Assembly: GCA_021107945.1 (NCBI GenBank)
Contig: JAIORV010000108.1
Location: forward strand, 1 to 40,441
Source: Vulcanimicrobiota bacterium
GTDB taxonomy: Bacteria; Vulcanimicrobiota; JAJTBE01
DNA length: 40,441 nucleotides
Direction of reading: 5' to 3'
This document shows positions 25,924 through 34,484 of this stretch, in pieces. The notes under the pieces were generated by a model, which saw only the letters and a program-made list of their open reading frames with translations, was not told where the DNA came from and searched no databases. A program made the position numbers and the translations under genes. Each line of letters starts with the position of its first letter. Positions within the stretch are counted from its first letter, which is position 1.

Positions 25924-26577
25924 TTAATAATCTCCTCCCGGAATCCTGCAATTGGCGGAGAGGGAGAAGGTCTTTTCTTCCTCGGAAACAATTACGCGTA
26001 CACGATAAAACGGATTCATATCGTCTGAATATTGCATTGAACATATAAGTTGAATCGAGCCCTCTTCAACAATCGCCTGGCTGTCCTGGTGTGTTGATGC
26101 AACAGAGCCGTCGGAGTTAAAGAGAGTGACTTCACGAATAATCTCATTATCATTTTGCACAAAATACCTGATTTTCCTGAAATTCCGCGGATCAAGGGGC
26201 ACCCAGGAGGCAAGGGTTGGATTATAGTAGCTGTAGTCAGGTTTATTGAAAATAATATAGTTAGTGCTGGCCTCGTTAACATTCGGATATAGAACCCCTG
26301 TGGGAGAAATTGACGGGGTGATACTTTTATAACCTGTGGCGGGATTGCCAAAGAGCCCGGGGGCATCGTCGGGTACCGCCTGCCGGACGTCGTTACTTAT
26401 GGCTTCAATCGTATCTCGAACTGATTTCTGGAAATCAACATCTACATCACTTGCCTGATAACACCGCATACCAATCATAAGAGTACCTGCGAGTGAAGAT
26501 GTGAGAATCAGAAACAGACCGAGAGATACTATGAACTCAGCCAGACTGAAACCATTATTTAAGCGACGCTCTATCAA
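25924..26577 (-). CDS. PilW-like minor pilin (operon B)
   Basis: 217-residue prepilin: leader MIERRLNNG, then FSLAEFIVSLGLFLILTSSL with Phe+1 and Glu+5. The mature part carries QKSVRDTIEAISNDVRQAVPDDA, typical of PilW/GspJ-like proteins, and a beta-rich C-terminus. The start is TTG with GGGAG 6 bases before it. The intergenic spacings to neighbours are about 30 bases, consistent with one message. Little similarity to the operon A PilW beyond the N-terminal helix. Confidence 0.75.
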   Translation of the reverse strand: MIERRLNNGFSLAEFIVSLGLFLILTSSLAGTLMIGMRCYQASDVDVDFQKSVRDTIEAISNDVRQAVPDDAPGLFGNPATGYKSITPSISPTGVLYPNVNEASTNYIIFNKPDYSYYNPTLASWVPLDPRNFRKIRYFVQNDNEIIREVTLFNSDGSVASTHQDSQAIVEEGSIQLICSMQYSDDMNPFYRVRVIVSEEEKTFSLSANCRIPGGDY

Positions 26578-26606
26578 AATTCTCTCCCTGTTTATAAAAG
26601 CGGATG

Positions 26607-27041
26607 TCAGTAATAAAATAAACTGCCAAGCGTTACAGATTTTTGCAGACTCCCTTCCTGCCAGAGAACTCTTACGTGAATCACCTGAAGATCCTGAGGA
26701 GTCGGGGGATCCGGAGGTTGTTCACCCCACCACATCCTTGTGCATTCAGATAGATTGGCAGGGTTATCCTGTTGTCCTTCGCTTAGGGTTTGAGTTTTTA
26801 ATTCATCATCAGTCAGGTCTCCTACAACTCCTATAGACCAATCAAGGTAGCGATCCCCTGCCAGTATTTCCTCCATTTTTTCCTGGGCGAGTTGAGTGGC
26901 GACCGATTGATTCCAGGCTTGCTTGTTCAACCTGGTAATCGCCGGGAACACGCCAATCAAGGCTAAAATAGCCAATTCAAGAATTGCAAATGCAAAAACC
27001 ACTTCCAATAATGAAAAGCCTTTTCGAATAGATTGTTTCAT
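26607..27041 (-). CDS. PilV-like minor pilin (operon B)
   Basis: 144-residue prepilin: leader MKQSIRKG, then FSLLEVVFAFAILELAILAL with Glu+5, followed by the ATQLAQEKMEEILAG segment characteristic of PilV/GspI pseudopilins. First gene of operon B; a poor SD (GGGG). The leader upstream is about 140 bases and contains a small perfect hairpin (27087-27106). Confidence 0.78.
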   Translation of the reverse strand: MKQSIRKGFSLLEVVFAFAILELAILALIGVFPAITRLNKQAWNQSVATQLAQEKMEEILAGDRYLDWSIGVVGDLTDDELKTQTLSEGQQDNPANLSECTRMWWGEQPPDPPTPQDLQVIHVRVLWQEGSLQKSVTLGSLFYY

Positions 27042-27086
27042 TAATTTGACCCCAGGAAATAAATTGTAATTAATTCTGAGTTCCTC

Positions 27087-27106
27087 TTAACCTGGAAAGG
27101 TTAAGT
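27087..27106 (-). promoter_or_regulatory. Leader hairpin upstream of pilin operon B
   Basis: CTTAACCT / AGGTTAAG, 8-bp perfect stem with a 4-base loop, in the transcribed leader of operon B. Possible operator or RNA structure; no T run, so not a standard attenuator. Confidence 0.35.
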
Positions 27107-27189
27107 TTCTTTAATAAAATATAACATTCCTCCCAAACATGTTAAAGTTAAAAAAAGTCAGATCAAATTTGGAACAAAAACCCTGACAG

Positions 27190-27219
27190 ATTATTAGGTC
27201 CTCTAAAATCTTTTGTCAA
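27190..27219 (-). promoter_or_regulatory. Promoter of pilin operon B
   Basis: Minus strand: -35 TTGACA (27214-27219), 18-base spacer, -10 AATAAT (27190-27195). A second extended -10 TGT-TATAAT is at 27225-27230 without a -35. Apart from these sites and the hairpin, the 27042-27407 gap has no gene. Confidence 0.55.
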
Positions 27220-27407
27220 TTAATATTATAACACAATATGAAAGTGTGAACTATAATTCCATTGCTCTAAATTATTTTATTGCCGGATCGGATGGATTAG
27301 TTCATGTGGTGAATAGATAATTTAAAACATAATAGTTATGCTTGAACAGGAAATTATCAAGCTGATTATAAAATAGATTATCAACACATACGTATGGAGC
27401 AATTTAT

Positions 27408-28988
27408 ATGAAAAATGAGAATAATAAATGGAAAGGCCCGGATTATGAAAGTATTAACTTGAAAATGAAATCCGGCAATAAAGATATTAGAAAAATGGCG
27501 CAAAAGCATTATAATGAGGGCAAGAAACATTACAGGGCAAACCGCAGGTTCGAAGCGTTGACCTCTTTCCAGAAAGTGTTGGAATATGATCCTGATTTTA
27601 TAAAAACTCATAAAAAGCTTGTAAAGATGTACCTGGAAGTAAATGACAGACATTCAGCGATGGTGCAATACAAAGAAATCGTCAGGCTGGACAGGAAAAA
27701 CAAGGAAGCTTTGAATTTCCTGTTTGACTATTACCTTGAAAAAGAGAGACCCATAGATGCCGCAGACATACTAAAAATCAAATGTGAGCTTGTTAAGAAC
27801 AAGAAAAACAAAAGAGAAATGATGATGCAGGCGGGCGATCTCTACTTTCTTGGAGGAGAGATTGAAAAGGCAAAACAGGAGTATCTATCCTTATTGAGAG
27901 AAGATGAGTATAACCCTGAAATTATCAAAAAACTCCAGAATATCTATCACAGGCTTGAGGATCATGGAAGATGGAAAATTTGCGAACAAATTTTAATACT
28001 CAATAAATCCATAATCCCAAAAAAGAGCACTAAAACAATCGAGATATTCCGCGCTCCAGGGCCTGTAACTTCCGAGGTCTATAAGAGAATATCACACCCG
28101 GGAGGTTTGACATTTAAAAAATTCTTCGGCTGGCTTGCCCCTGTGTTTAAAATTATGGAGGCAAATACACCGCCTGACATCCTCAGGTTATCAGAATCAG
28201 TCGATCAGGATAGCCGCAATTATCAACTATTCAAGGAATGCTGTCATTACCTGAGTATGGAGATTCCACCTTTAAGGCATTATAACGGACCCGCCGAATT
28301 TAAATTTATCGTAGATCCCCTTGAGGGTAAGGGTGAATATGCCCTCTTATACAATGATCAGTTTCTTGCGGAATTGAGCGATGTTGAAAAAGTATTTCTT
28401 TTCTCTAATTATCTCTCTATAATAAAGAGTGAATTTGTCCCTTTGCTTTATTTGAGCGTATCGGATATCGCCAGGATAATATTTGAAATCGCCACCATGA
28501 TATTATCTTTCCTTACAGTCTTCAAAAGCATTCCCCTTGGGAAAGCATCCAATGTAGTCAAAAAATCTTCAAAAGCAAGCTCGTTCTTAAGTTATCTCCA
28601 AAAAATGCAAATGAAACTCATATCATTCAAATTGATAGGGAAATCCACTGAAGAAATGGAATTAATGATGAAAAAAAGCGCGGATATGCTTCCGGAAAAG
28701 GTTGAAGGAAAGGGCGCCGTCAGCTATAAGTCGTTATTAAACATCAAGCTTCTCGAGTCAAGTCTGAGAGGATTTTATCATACCGCAGACCGGGTATCTT
28801 TCTATCTTACCAGGGATTTAGTGGAATCCACACGCGCCCTTGTCCACCTTCTATCGGGAGAAGATGCAATAGAGCGAATCCGCAAATTTGGTTTGCAACC
28901 ATATATTTCGGAAACAAAAAACAAGGCATTAAAACAGAGACTTGGAGACCTTTACTTTTTTGTCCTTGAGTCGGGTATGGAAGGTTGA
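27408..28988 (+). CDS. TPR protein with degenerate M48-peptidase-like region
   Basis: 526 residues, no signal peptide. TPR-type helices at about 30-195 (AQKHYNEGKKHYRANRRFEA, SLLREDEYNPEIIKKLQNIY). The C-terminal half reads like a M48-family metallopeptidase that has lost its zinc site: HYNGPAEFKFIVD, then LSDVEKVFLFSNYLSIIKSE where LGHELGHI would be expected (SNYLS at 333-337 instead of HExxH), and late TADRVSFYLTRDLVESTRALVHLLSGE matching the 'SADRAGL...' segment. It would then be a non-catalytic binding protein. SD GGAG 8 bases before the ATG. The M48 likeness is my reading, not a search result. Confidence 0.65.
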   Translation: MKNENNKWKGPDYESINLKMKSGNKDIRKMAQKHYNEGKKHYRANRRFEALTSFQKVLEYDPDFIKTHKKLVKMYLEVNDRHSAMVQYKEIVRLDRKNKEALNFLFDYYLEKERPIDAADILKIKCELVKNKKNKREMMMQAGDLYFLGGEIEKAKQEYLSLLREDEYNPEIIKKLQNIYHRLEDHGRWKICEQILILNKSIIPKKSTKTIEIFRAPGPVTSEVYKRISHPGGLTFKKFFGWLAPVFKIMEANTPPDILRLSESVDQDSRNYQLFKECCHYLSMEIPPLRHYNGPAEFKFIVDPLEGKGEYALLYNDQFLAELSDVEKVFLFSNYLSIIKSEFVPLLYLSVSDIARIIFEIATMILSFLTVFKSIPLGKASNVVKKSSKASSFLSYLQKMQMKLISFKLIGKSTEEMELMMKKSADMLPEKVEGKGAVSYKSLLNIKLLESSLRGFYHTADRVSFYLTRDLVESTRALVHLLSGEDAIERIRKFGLQPYISETKNKALKQRLGDLYFFVLESGMEG

Positions 28989-28995
28989 AATATTA

Positions 28996-29349
28996 TCATT
29001 TTGCAATATTCCAGCCCTGATGCGCATCGGCTGGCTTTGTATTGCCTGGTTTTGTCTCTTCCGCCTTCTCTAACATAAGACCGATGAATCCGCCCTGTTT
29101 ACCTACTTCCACAGCTTTCTTGAAGAAGCCTTTGCCCTTGTTCTCCTTGCTGATTCTATCGAGGTTGGTACTGAAGTTTTCACGGGTTTCAGCTACGGAG
29201 ATGGAAACTCTATCTGTAACATTCTGGGTGGTCTGCCGTGATTTTTCCATCACTCTGTTTATTGTTTTCTTGGCTTCACTGCCCCTCCAGGATTTTTGGG
29301 CACCTTCGATCTTCCTGTCCATCCAGGAACCGATTGAAGCAAATTTCAT
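28996..29349 (-). CDS. Small orphan protein with consensus promoter
   Basis: 117 residues, hydrophilic, mostly helical and basic (MDRKIEGAQKSWRGSEAKKT, RISKENKGKGFFKKAVEVGK), with a Gly-Gly-Phe segment and a Pro/Thr/Lys-rich tail. No signal peptide, no known family. Strong expression signals: GGGAGGGG about 9 bases before the ATG and a perfect TTGACA-16-TGC-TATAAT promoter 50-80 bases upstream, suggesting an abundant product. It converges with the TPR gene with 7 bases between stops. Confidence 0.72.
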   Translation of the reverse strand: MKFASIGSWMDRKIEGAQKSWRGSEAKKTINRVMEKSRQTTQNVTDRVSISVAETRENFSTNLDRISKENKGKGFFKKAVEVGKQGGFIGLMLEKAEETKPGNTKPADAHQGWNIAK

Positions 29350-29402
29350 TTGAAAAACCCCTCCCGGATTGCCGATAATGACGGCATTTCTATTACGAAA
29401 AT

Positions 29403-29430
29403 ATTATAGCATAGAATGTTGAAATGTCAA
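29403..29430 (-). promoter_or_regulatory. Perfect-consensus promoter of the 117-aa gene
   Basis: Minus strand: TTGACA (29425-29430), 16-base spacer, TATAAT (29403-29408) with TGC before it (extended -10). Predicted start near 29396; the leader can form TGCCG/CGGCA. Confidence 0.8.
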
Positions 29431-29453
29431 AGCATATTTACCCACTGAGAAGA

Positions 29454-29597
29454 TTAACTATTCACCGCAGAGGACGCAGAGTTTTAAATGAATTTAACGC
29501 TTTAGACAATTGGGTAGAGGATGGTCTCCCGACCAGCCTAAAACGGCGTGAAATCAAGGCTTGCAATTCCTCTTATAAAAGGGGGCTGAATAGATAC
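29454..29597. mobile_element. MITE-like element 8
   Basis: Left end TTAACTATTCACCGC, inverted right end GTATCTATTCAGCCC. Flanking TGAGAAGA (29446-29453) and TGAGATGA (29598-29605) match 7/8. The interior has GCAGAGGACGCAGAG and the hairpin GGTCTCCCGACC. Bases 29606-29730 show no further structure. Confidence 0.7.
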
Positions 29598-29730
29598 TGA
29601 GATGATTAAAAATGAAAAATTGTTAAATTTGGAAAAGGCCATAATTCGATACAGGTCAGGAAATGTTTTATATTGTGGAAGTATCCCAATCCCGTCTATA
29701 TTGCTATAAACATAGGCTTTATTAACTATC

Positions 29731-29759
29731 TTGTCACCATAAACAACTTGTGTTATAAT
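29731..29759 (+). promoter_or_regulatory. Promoter of the methyltransferase gene
   Basis: TTGTCA (29731-29736), 17-base spacer, TATAAT (29754-29759) with TGT before it. The transcript start near 29766 puts element 9 in the leader. Confidence 0.72.
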
Positions 29760-29776
29760 ATGCTTTCAAACTAATT

Positions 29777-29868
29777 ACAAATGTTCAATTCCCCTTTATA
29801 GGAGTGGCATCTTGCCACGATAATCGAGCCTGGAAGGCTCTCTTGTAGTGAGGAGTCTGAATACTTAC
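29777..29868. mobile_element. MITE-like element 9
   Basis: 92 bp. Left end ACAAATGTTCAATTC, inverted right end GTAAGTATTCAGACT. Perfect 8-bp direct repeats AACTAATT at 29769-29776 and 29869-29876. The interior AGGAGTGGCATCTTGCCACG is the same module as in element 3. Confidence 0.82.
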
Positions 29869-29921
29869 AACTAATTGACCTGAATTTATTGAAACTGATC
29901 TTAAAAAAGAGGTAATACATA

Positions 29922-30680
29922 ATGATCCAGACCCTGAAAAATTTAATCCCACAGATGATAGAGGAATGGGAGGATATGCAAAATGCCTATTATCCCGATC
30001 GCAAGGGACAGTTCGGATTTCTCGTTTCAATTGTCTCGCAGATGGAAGAAGTAGAAAGAATTCTGGAGATTGGAGCAGGGACAGGAAAATTGAGTAAGAT
30101 GCTAATGGACAGGAACCCGGGGGCAAGCGTTACGCTCGTCGATTTCGATGATATAATGCTCGAAATGGCAAAATATAATCTCAGGGAATTCGACAAGAAT
30201 GCAAAATTCTCGAAAAGAGACTTGAAGAATTCGGAATGGGTAGAGGGGATCCCAAAAAATCTCAGTGCAGTGGTTTCCACATATACTTTTCATGTTTTAC
30301 CTGATAAAAGAAGACCGGAAGTCTATTCGGAGATATATAGCATGCTAAAAAAGGGTGGCTTGTTTATATGTGTTGATGAAGTGGATAGTAATTTTCAAGG
30401 ATTTAATACGATATGTCAGAAAGCCCTCGAAAAAGTAAGAGATAACGAAAGGGTCAGGGAATTATCAGGAGACTGGAAAGATTTCTGGAGCCGGGTCGGA
30501 AAAAGAATGGGAAAAGAGAATTATGCAGCCGACATGCTGCAGCATACATACCCCGACGGAACAACAAACCTGGGAACATTGGACAGTCAATTCAAAATGT
30601 TAAAAGAAGCGGGATTTGACAAGGTAGAATGTTTTTACAGGGATCTCTCGATTGTCATGTATGGGGGAATGAAGGAATAG
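29922..30680 (+). CDS. Class I SAM-dependent methyltransferase
   Basis: 252 residues, cytosolic. Rossmann-fold motifs in order: motif I ILEIGAGTGKLSKML (about 47-61), the acidic ribose-binding residue in VTLVDFDDIML, the region SAVVSTYTFHVLPD (motif IV like) and LKKGGLFICVDEVD. Substrate unknown; the type is close to small-molecule or ubiquinone/menaquinone-like methyltransferases. SD AGAGGT 8 bases before the ATG. A good promoter lies about 160 bases upstream with element 9 between, so the leader RNA carries the GTGGC hairpin. Confidence 0.88.
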   Translation: MIQTLKNLIPQMIEEWEDMQNAYYPDRKGQFGFLVSIVSQMEEVERILEIGAGTGKLSKMLMDRNPGASVTLVDFDDIMLEMAKYNLREFDKNAKFSKRDLKNSEWVEGIPKNLSAVVSTYTFHVLPDKRRPEVYSEIYSMLKKGGLFICVDEVDSNFQGFNTICQKALEKVRDNERVRELSGDWKDFWSRVGKRMGKENYAADMLQHTYPDGTTNLGTLDSQFKMLKEAGFDKVECFYRDLSIVMYGGMKE

Positions 30681-30690
30681 GCTTTCAGGG

Positions 30691-30794
30691 AAGCTATTAA
30701 TTCACCACGAAGACACGAAGAACACGAAGAAAAAAAAATCCGTGTCCTCCGTTCTCCATTTTCCTGATTTCCTCAATTTCCTGCATTCCTTATT
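30691..30794. repeat. CACGAAGA array and pyrimidine-rich repeat
   Basis: Begins CTATTAATTCACCACG, a variant family end, then CACGAAGA units of 8-9 bases and TCCGTTCTCCATTTTCCTGA-type tracts running up to the stop of the binding-protein gene. The same CCATTTTCC motif occurs at 14742-14764. Confidence 0.5.
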
Positions 30795-32078
30795 TTAACT
30801 TCTATCCAGCACCTCATCCCATCTCTTTACCGCCTCATTCAGTGCTTCTTCAGGCGTTTTCCTTCCATAGAACGAGGATTCAAGTGCCTCTTTTATCGCC
30901 CTGTTTAAGTCGGATTGGTGCTTAAGTCCCAGGCTCAGATCTCTTGCCTTGAACAACTGTTTTATAGAGATTTTTCTGGCCTCATCCTGTATTGGCTTTC
31001 CCGTGTCTTCATTAAAAAATTCGTCTTCCGCCGCCTTTTTTGTGCTGGGCAAAAGTGGCACAAGCTTGCAAAACTGGAGTTGATGTTTGTCATTTGTCAC
31101 AAAAAGGGCGAATTCAACCGCCAATTTTCTTTTCTTTGATGATATAGGCACAGCAAGGTTCATCGTCGCCGCCGGGATAACATTGCCCTTACCCATGGGC
31201 ATTGGAGCGACCCATGTCTTTTTATATACTCCCGGTGAGTCCTTCTGGATCCTCTTCAAAAGCGTCGGTCCTGCGATTATCATTGCAAGCGTTCCCGACT
31301 GGTAACGGTTGACAGCCCCCTGGTATCCCTCGGTGAGGGTTTCCGCCGGGATTATCTCGTCTTTATACATATTTGTGTACCATCTGAGGAGTTTCACCGC
31401 CTCCAGTGAGTTGAAGAGCGCTTTCGTTCGTTTTTCATTTACAACGGGAATCCCGCGAATCTCAAGATCCTCGATAAATTTTATAGCGGGCATATAACCG
31501 TATATACCTGTTTTTTTCTTGATAATCCTTGCATACTCGCCCACCTCGTCCCAGGTCGAAGGAGGTTTGTCCGGATCGAGTCCCGCCTTTTTGAATATTT
31601 CCCGGTTATATATGACTACTCTTGTTGTTACATACCAGGGAATAGCGTAATTTTTTCCCTCGAACCGGGCAGCGTTCCATAATCCCTCGAAATATAACTC
31701 CCGATCCTTCTTCGAAACCGCCGAGTCCATATTCACAATAGCGTAATTTTGGGCAAGAACCTGCGCAAACTCGGAGTTAAGGTTAACAACATCGGGCGGC
31801 ACCCCACCGGCAATGGAGGCAAGAAGCTTCTGCTTCATTGCGTTCATCGGAATATCAACCCATTCCACCACAACATCGGGATGCTTTTCCTCAAATTCCG
31901 AGATTATCCCGTTGATGTAATTGTTATATGCGGGCTGAAGTGAAATTGTCCAGAACTCGATTTTGGTTTTGGACGGGTCAATCTTCTTTTGAGGAGCGCA
32001 GGAAGATAAGATCGACAGAAAAATTATAAGCATAAATAAACAAATTAATAAACCGGGGAATTTGCTTAGTCTCTTCAA
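30795..32078 (-). CDS. Sugar ABC transporter substrate-binding lipoprotein
   Basis: 427 residues. Lipoprotein signal with lipobox LSSC (Cys27), then a family 1 extracellular solute-binding protein: KIEFWTISLQPAYNNYINGI, FEEKHPDVVVEWVDIP, GGVPPDVVNLNSEFA, IPWYVTTRVVIYNREIFKKAGLD and GTLAMIIAGPTLL are all typical of maltose/glycerol-3-phosphate type binding proteins. No permease or ATPase gene is nearby in this window, so it is an orphan or its partners lie elsewhere. The start is TTG at 32078 with AAAGGAAG 7 bases before it. An inverted repeat about 95 bases upstream may be an operator. Confidence 0.9.
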   Translation of the reverse strand: MKRLSKFPGLLICLFMLIIFLSILSSCAPQKKIDPSKTKIEFWTISLQPAYNNYINGIISEFEEKHPDVVVEWVDIPMNAMKQKLLASIAGGVPPDVVNLNSEFAQVLAQNYAIVNMDSAVSKKDRELYFEGLWNAARFEGKNYAIPWYVTTRVVIYNREIFKKAGLDPDKPPSTWDEVGEYARIIKKKTGIYGYMPAIKFIEDLEIRGIPVVNEKRTKALFNSLEAVKLLRWYTNMYKDEIIPAETLTEGYQGAVNRYQSGTLAMIIAGPTLLKRIQKDSPGVYKKTWVAPMPMGKGNVIPAATMNLAVPISSKKRKLAVEFALFVTNDKHQLQFCKLVPLLPSTKKAAEDEFFNEDTGKPIQDEARKISIKQLFKARDLSLGLKHQSDLNRAIKEALESSFYGRKTPEEALNEAVKRWDEVLDRS

Positions 32079-32170
32079 GTTATCGCTTCCTTTCTTCTTG
32101 CTATTCTCATCGTATTTATGTGTCGAGTTTGGATTTTGTCAGCTGAGTTGTTAATTAACTTTGCAGACTC

Positions 32171-32195
32171 AATTTATGTCTGACATACAAATTGA
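32171..32195. promoter_or_regulatory. Inverted repeat upstream of the binding-protein gene
   Basis: CAATTTATGTC-T-GACATACAAATTG: near-perfect dyad of about 24 bases between the STAND gene stop and the binding-protein gene. Could be an operator for a sugar regulator or a weak terminator of the STAND gene. Confidence 0.4.
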
Positions 32196-32231
32196 TGCTT
32201 CCCTTCCATTGATGATATACATAATAAATAG

Positions 32232-34484
32232 TTATGAATGATCAACCAATGACTGGAATAGAGAGTCAATCTCAAACTTAATATTAGCTCGTGATTCACC
32301 TTGGTGATCATAATCCCAATCATCCTCATCTTCAGGTTCGAAATTTTCCTCTTCCAAAGAACGGATTCTTTCGTTGAGGGAATCAATTTCACTTGAGATA
32401 TCAATATCAAAACCTGATGCAACAGACTCCACTGAATAAACATAAGATTCAATCTCTTCCGGATCACAACAATCGTTTTGATGCCAGTCTAAATCACCCT
32501 CATTTTCCTCAGTAAATATATCACGTGCTTCCTCAAATTTCCTTTTGTCTATAATGAGTGGGAAACTCTGATGAAAATCAAGAAATTCCTCAAAAAAATT
32601 TAAATAATATAACTCATGAATATTATCCAATTTATTTAATATATATTTCTTTGATTCCAATAAAATCTCATTTCCTGAGACCCCACAGTCCAAACAATGC
32701 TTTTCAAAGAGTTTGATTGAAGATGCAAATCCATCAAATAAATCACATTTTATGGAAAGATAATTTAATAATAAAGGATGTATTCTACCTAATATGTCTT
32801 TTCTAAACTCTATTCTGACATTCCCCTGATCCAATACCTGAAGTATAAACCTGAATCTATGCCAAATAAAAATGTAAGAACCATTTGAGCTTCTACAAAG
32901 CATATTATTCAAAAGACAATAAAGAAATTCATCCGGCAAGTTGGGGCAAATTATTTTCCAAATTTGGGTATATTGATCAAAAAAAATGGATCCTTTTGAC
33001 AGATTAATTATTTCCGCCGGGTTATTTCTTATATAATTATCCAGAAAATCCCTAATTGATGGGTTGTGAAATTTAACTTCATCTCCCTTGGGACTTCGTT
33101 GTGTGATTATGAAGTTTCCAAACAATTCCGAAATCGGATATTTTAAGTCTTGAGGATCAAATGTAATGGAAAGGTGCTCGGACTTTATCCTGCAATAGGA
33201 TTGAAATGCGGCACTGAGATGTTCCATGTGGATCGGGCTTGGCAAAGTGGAAAGCACTATCAACAAGAATCTGGAAGAATCAGAGATCTGGTGTTTAAAA
33301 GCAATCTCCCAGATCTTTGATGGATTATCAAGGTTTTGCAGGAAGGTCTCCACATAATGGCCTTTACCAAACCCTTCTTCATTGAATAGAAGTGTCATCC
33401 ATTCAACGATTCTTGGACTATAATTTTTGTGATTGATAATCTTTCGGTAACTCTGATCGGCACATAATTCAAACTTGCAACCTTCTGGAAGATCAGAAAA
33501 GTAAACATGATTATAGAGAATTTTAGCCTTATCAAATTTTGTATAATTACTCAAATTGATAACACATTCTTGGAATCTATATCTGGAGAAGGGTTCATAA
33601 GTATATCTGGCACGATTTAAGATATACTCCCTTGTTGTAAGAATAAACCTCTTCGTCTTAGAATTCTGAATTTTCTCGATAAAATTTATTATTCTTCTAT
33701 CCTCATTTTTGCCCAGTTTGTCGCAAAGGCTAGTTTGGCCAAGAAAATCGTCATAGTAGAATACCTGCTTTTTTTGGGGGCAAAACATTTGATAAGCTTC
33801 TGAAATATCGCTTGTCACAACAATGGGTTCATAGTTGTGGCTTGCATAATCATATATGAGCATTTCCGCCAGTGTTGTTTTTCCTATCCCTGGAGTCCCT
33901 GCGATAATGCAATAATAATTCTCATCAAGCATCTCTCTAGCTTCCAGGAAGCTATTGTTTTGGACATATATCCTAATTTTGTTCTTTATCTTTTCTAATT
34001 CAAACTCAGTCTGATTGCAAATTGCACTGTTTAGCAATTTTGATAATACTGCTGTGCTTGACAACCAGAGCTTAAAATTCTTTGTTTCAATTTTGGGAAA
34101 CTTTCCGAGGAGATTGTTAAGATCTTCTTTTCCATATATGTCGTTTGGTAATTTTATATATGGGTGAAAGAGTTGAAGAATTTTGTCCTTATTGCTGGGT
34201 GTTAAGCCCACCGACGTTGCCAACAAATATTTTGAGGGACCTAGCTCCTTGACCTTTGCCAATTCAGTTTTCTCTAAATTTCTATAAAGTGGAGAAAATC
34301 CTGAAACAGCGTAATGCTTGCATTGAATAATCATTCGACTTCTTTTTTTTCTTGAATATCTAAGATCAATACCCTTATCGCGTCCAGATTTGAAGCTCTC
34401 CAGAGTTATTCCTTTTTCTTTCTGAAGAAGATCTCTAACCAGAATTTCAAAGTCATAGCTTGAAAGCGATGTAAAATCATACAT
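32232..34484 (-). CDS. Mrr-type nuclease / STAND NTPase defence protein
   Basis: 750 residues. N-terminal Mrr-like restriction endonuclease domain (about 1-110): SSYDFEILVRDLLQKE, GRDKGIDLRYS (catalytic Asp40) and MIIQCKHYA (Gln54-x-Lys56). Then a STAND NTPase of the nSTAND3 type: Walker A GTPGIGKTTLAEML (196-209), Walker B QVFYYDDFLGQ (240-250), and the sensor-like RFILTTREYILN. The C-terminal half is helical, without recognised domains, and ends with a very acidic tail (EEENFEPEDEDDWDYD). Homologous domain pairs are associated with anti-phage or abortive-infection systems. Homologues begin MYDF..LS, so I use the ATG at 34484, not the TTG at 34496; the SD is weak. The gene is AT-rich compared with its neighbours, a sign of transfer. 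Confidence 0.85.
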   Translation of the reverse strand: MYDFTSLSSYDFEILVRDLLQKEKGITLESFKSGRDKGIDLRYSRKKRSRMIIQCKHYAVSGFSPLYRNLEKTELAKVKELGPSKYLLATSVGLTPSNKDKILQLFHPYIKLPNDIYGKEDLNNLLGKFPKIETKNFKLWLSSTAVLSKLLNSAICNQTEFELEKIKNKIRIYVQNNSFLEAREMLDENYYCIIAGTPGIGKTTLAEMLIYDYASHNYEPIVVTSDISEAYQMFCPQKKQVFYYDDFLGQTSLCDKLGKNEDRRIINFIEKIQNSKTKRFILTTREYILNRARYTYEPFSRYRFQECVINLSNYTKFDKAKILYNHVYFSDLPEGCKFELCADQSYRKIINHKNYSPRIVEWMTLLFNEEGFGKGHYVETFLQNLDNPSKIWEIAFKHQISDSSRFLLIVLSTLPSPIHMEHLSAAFQSYCRIKSEHLSITFDPQDLKYPISELFGNFIITQRSPKGDEVKFHNPSIRDFLDNYIRNNPAEIINLSKGSIFFDQYTQIWKIICPNLPDEFLYCLLNNMLCRSSNGSYIFIWHRFRFILQVLDQGNVRIEFRKDILGRIHPLLLNYLSIKCDLFDGFASSIKLFEKHCLDCGVSGNEILLESKKYILNKLDNIHELYYLNFFEEFLDFHQSFPLIIDKRKFEEARDIFTEENEGDLDWHQNDCCDPEEIESYVYSVESVASGFDIDISSEIDSLNERIRSLEEENFEPEDEDDWDYDHQGESRANIKFEIDSLFQSLVDHS

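Noticed and set aside
27110-27150. Possible leader peptide with GGGAGG and a short ORF before the 27087 hairpin (attenuator)
   Set aside because: The SD is one base from the ATG, the ORF has no bias for a regulatory codon, and there is no T run.
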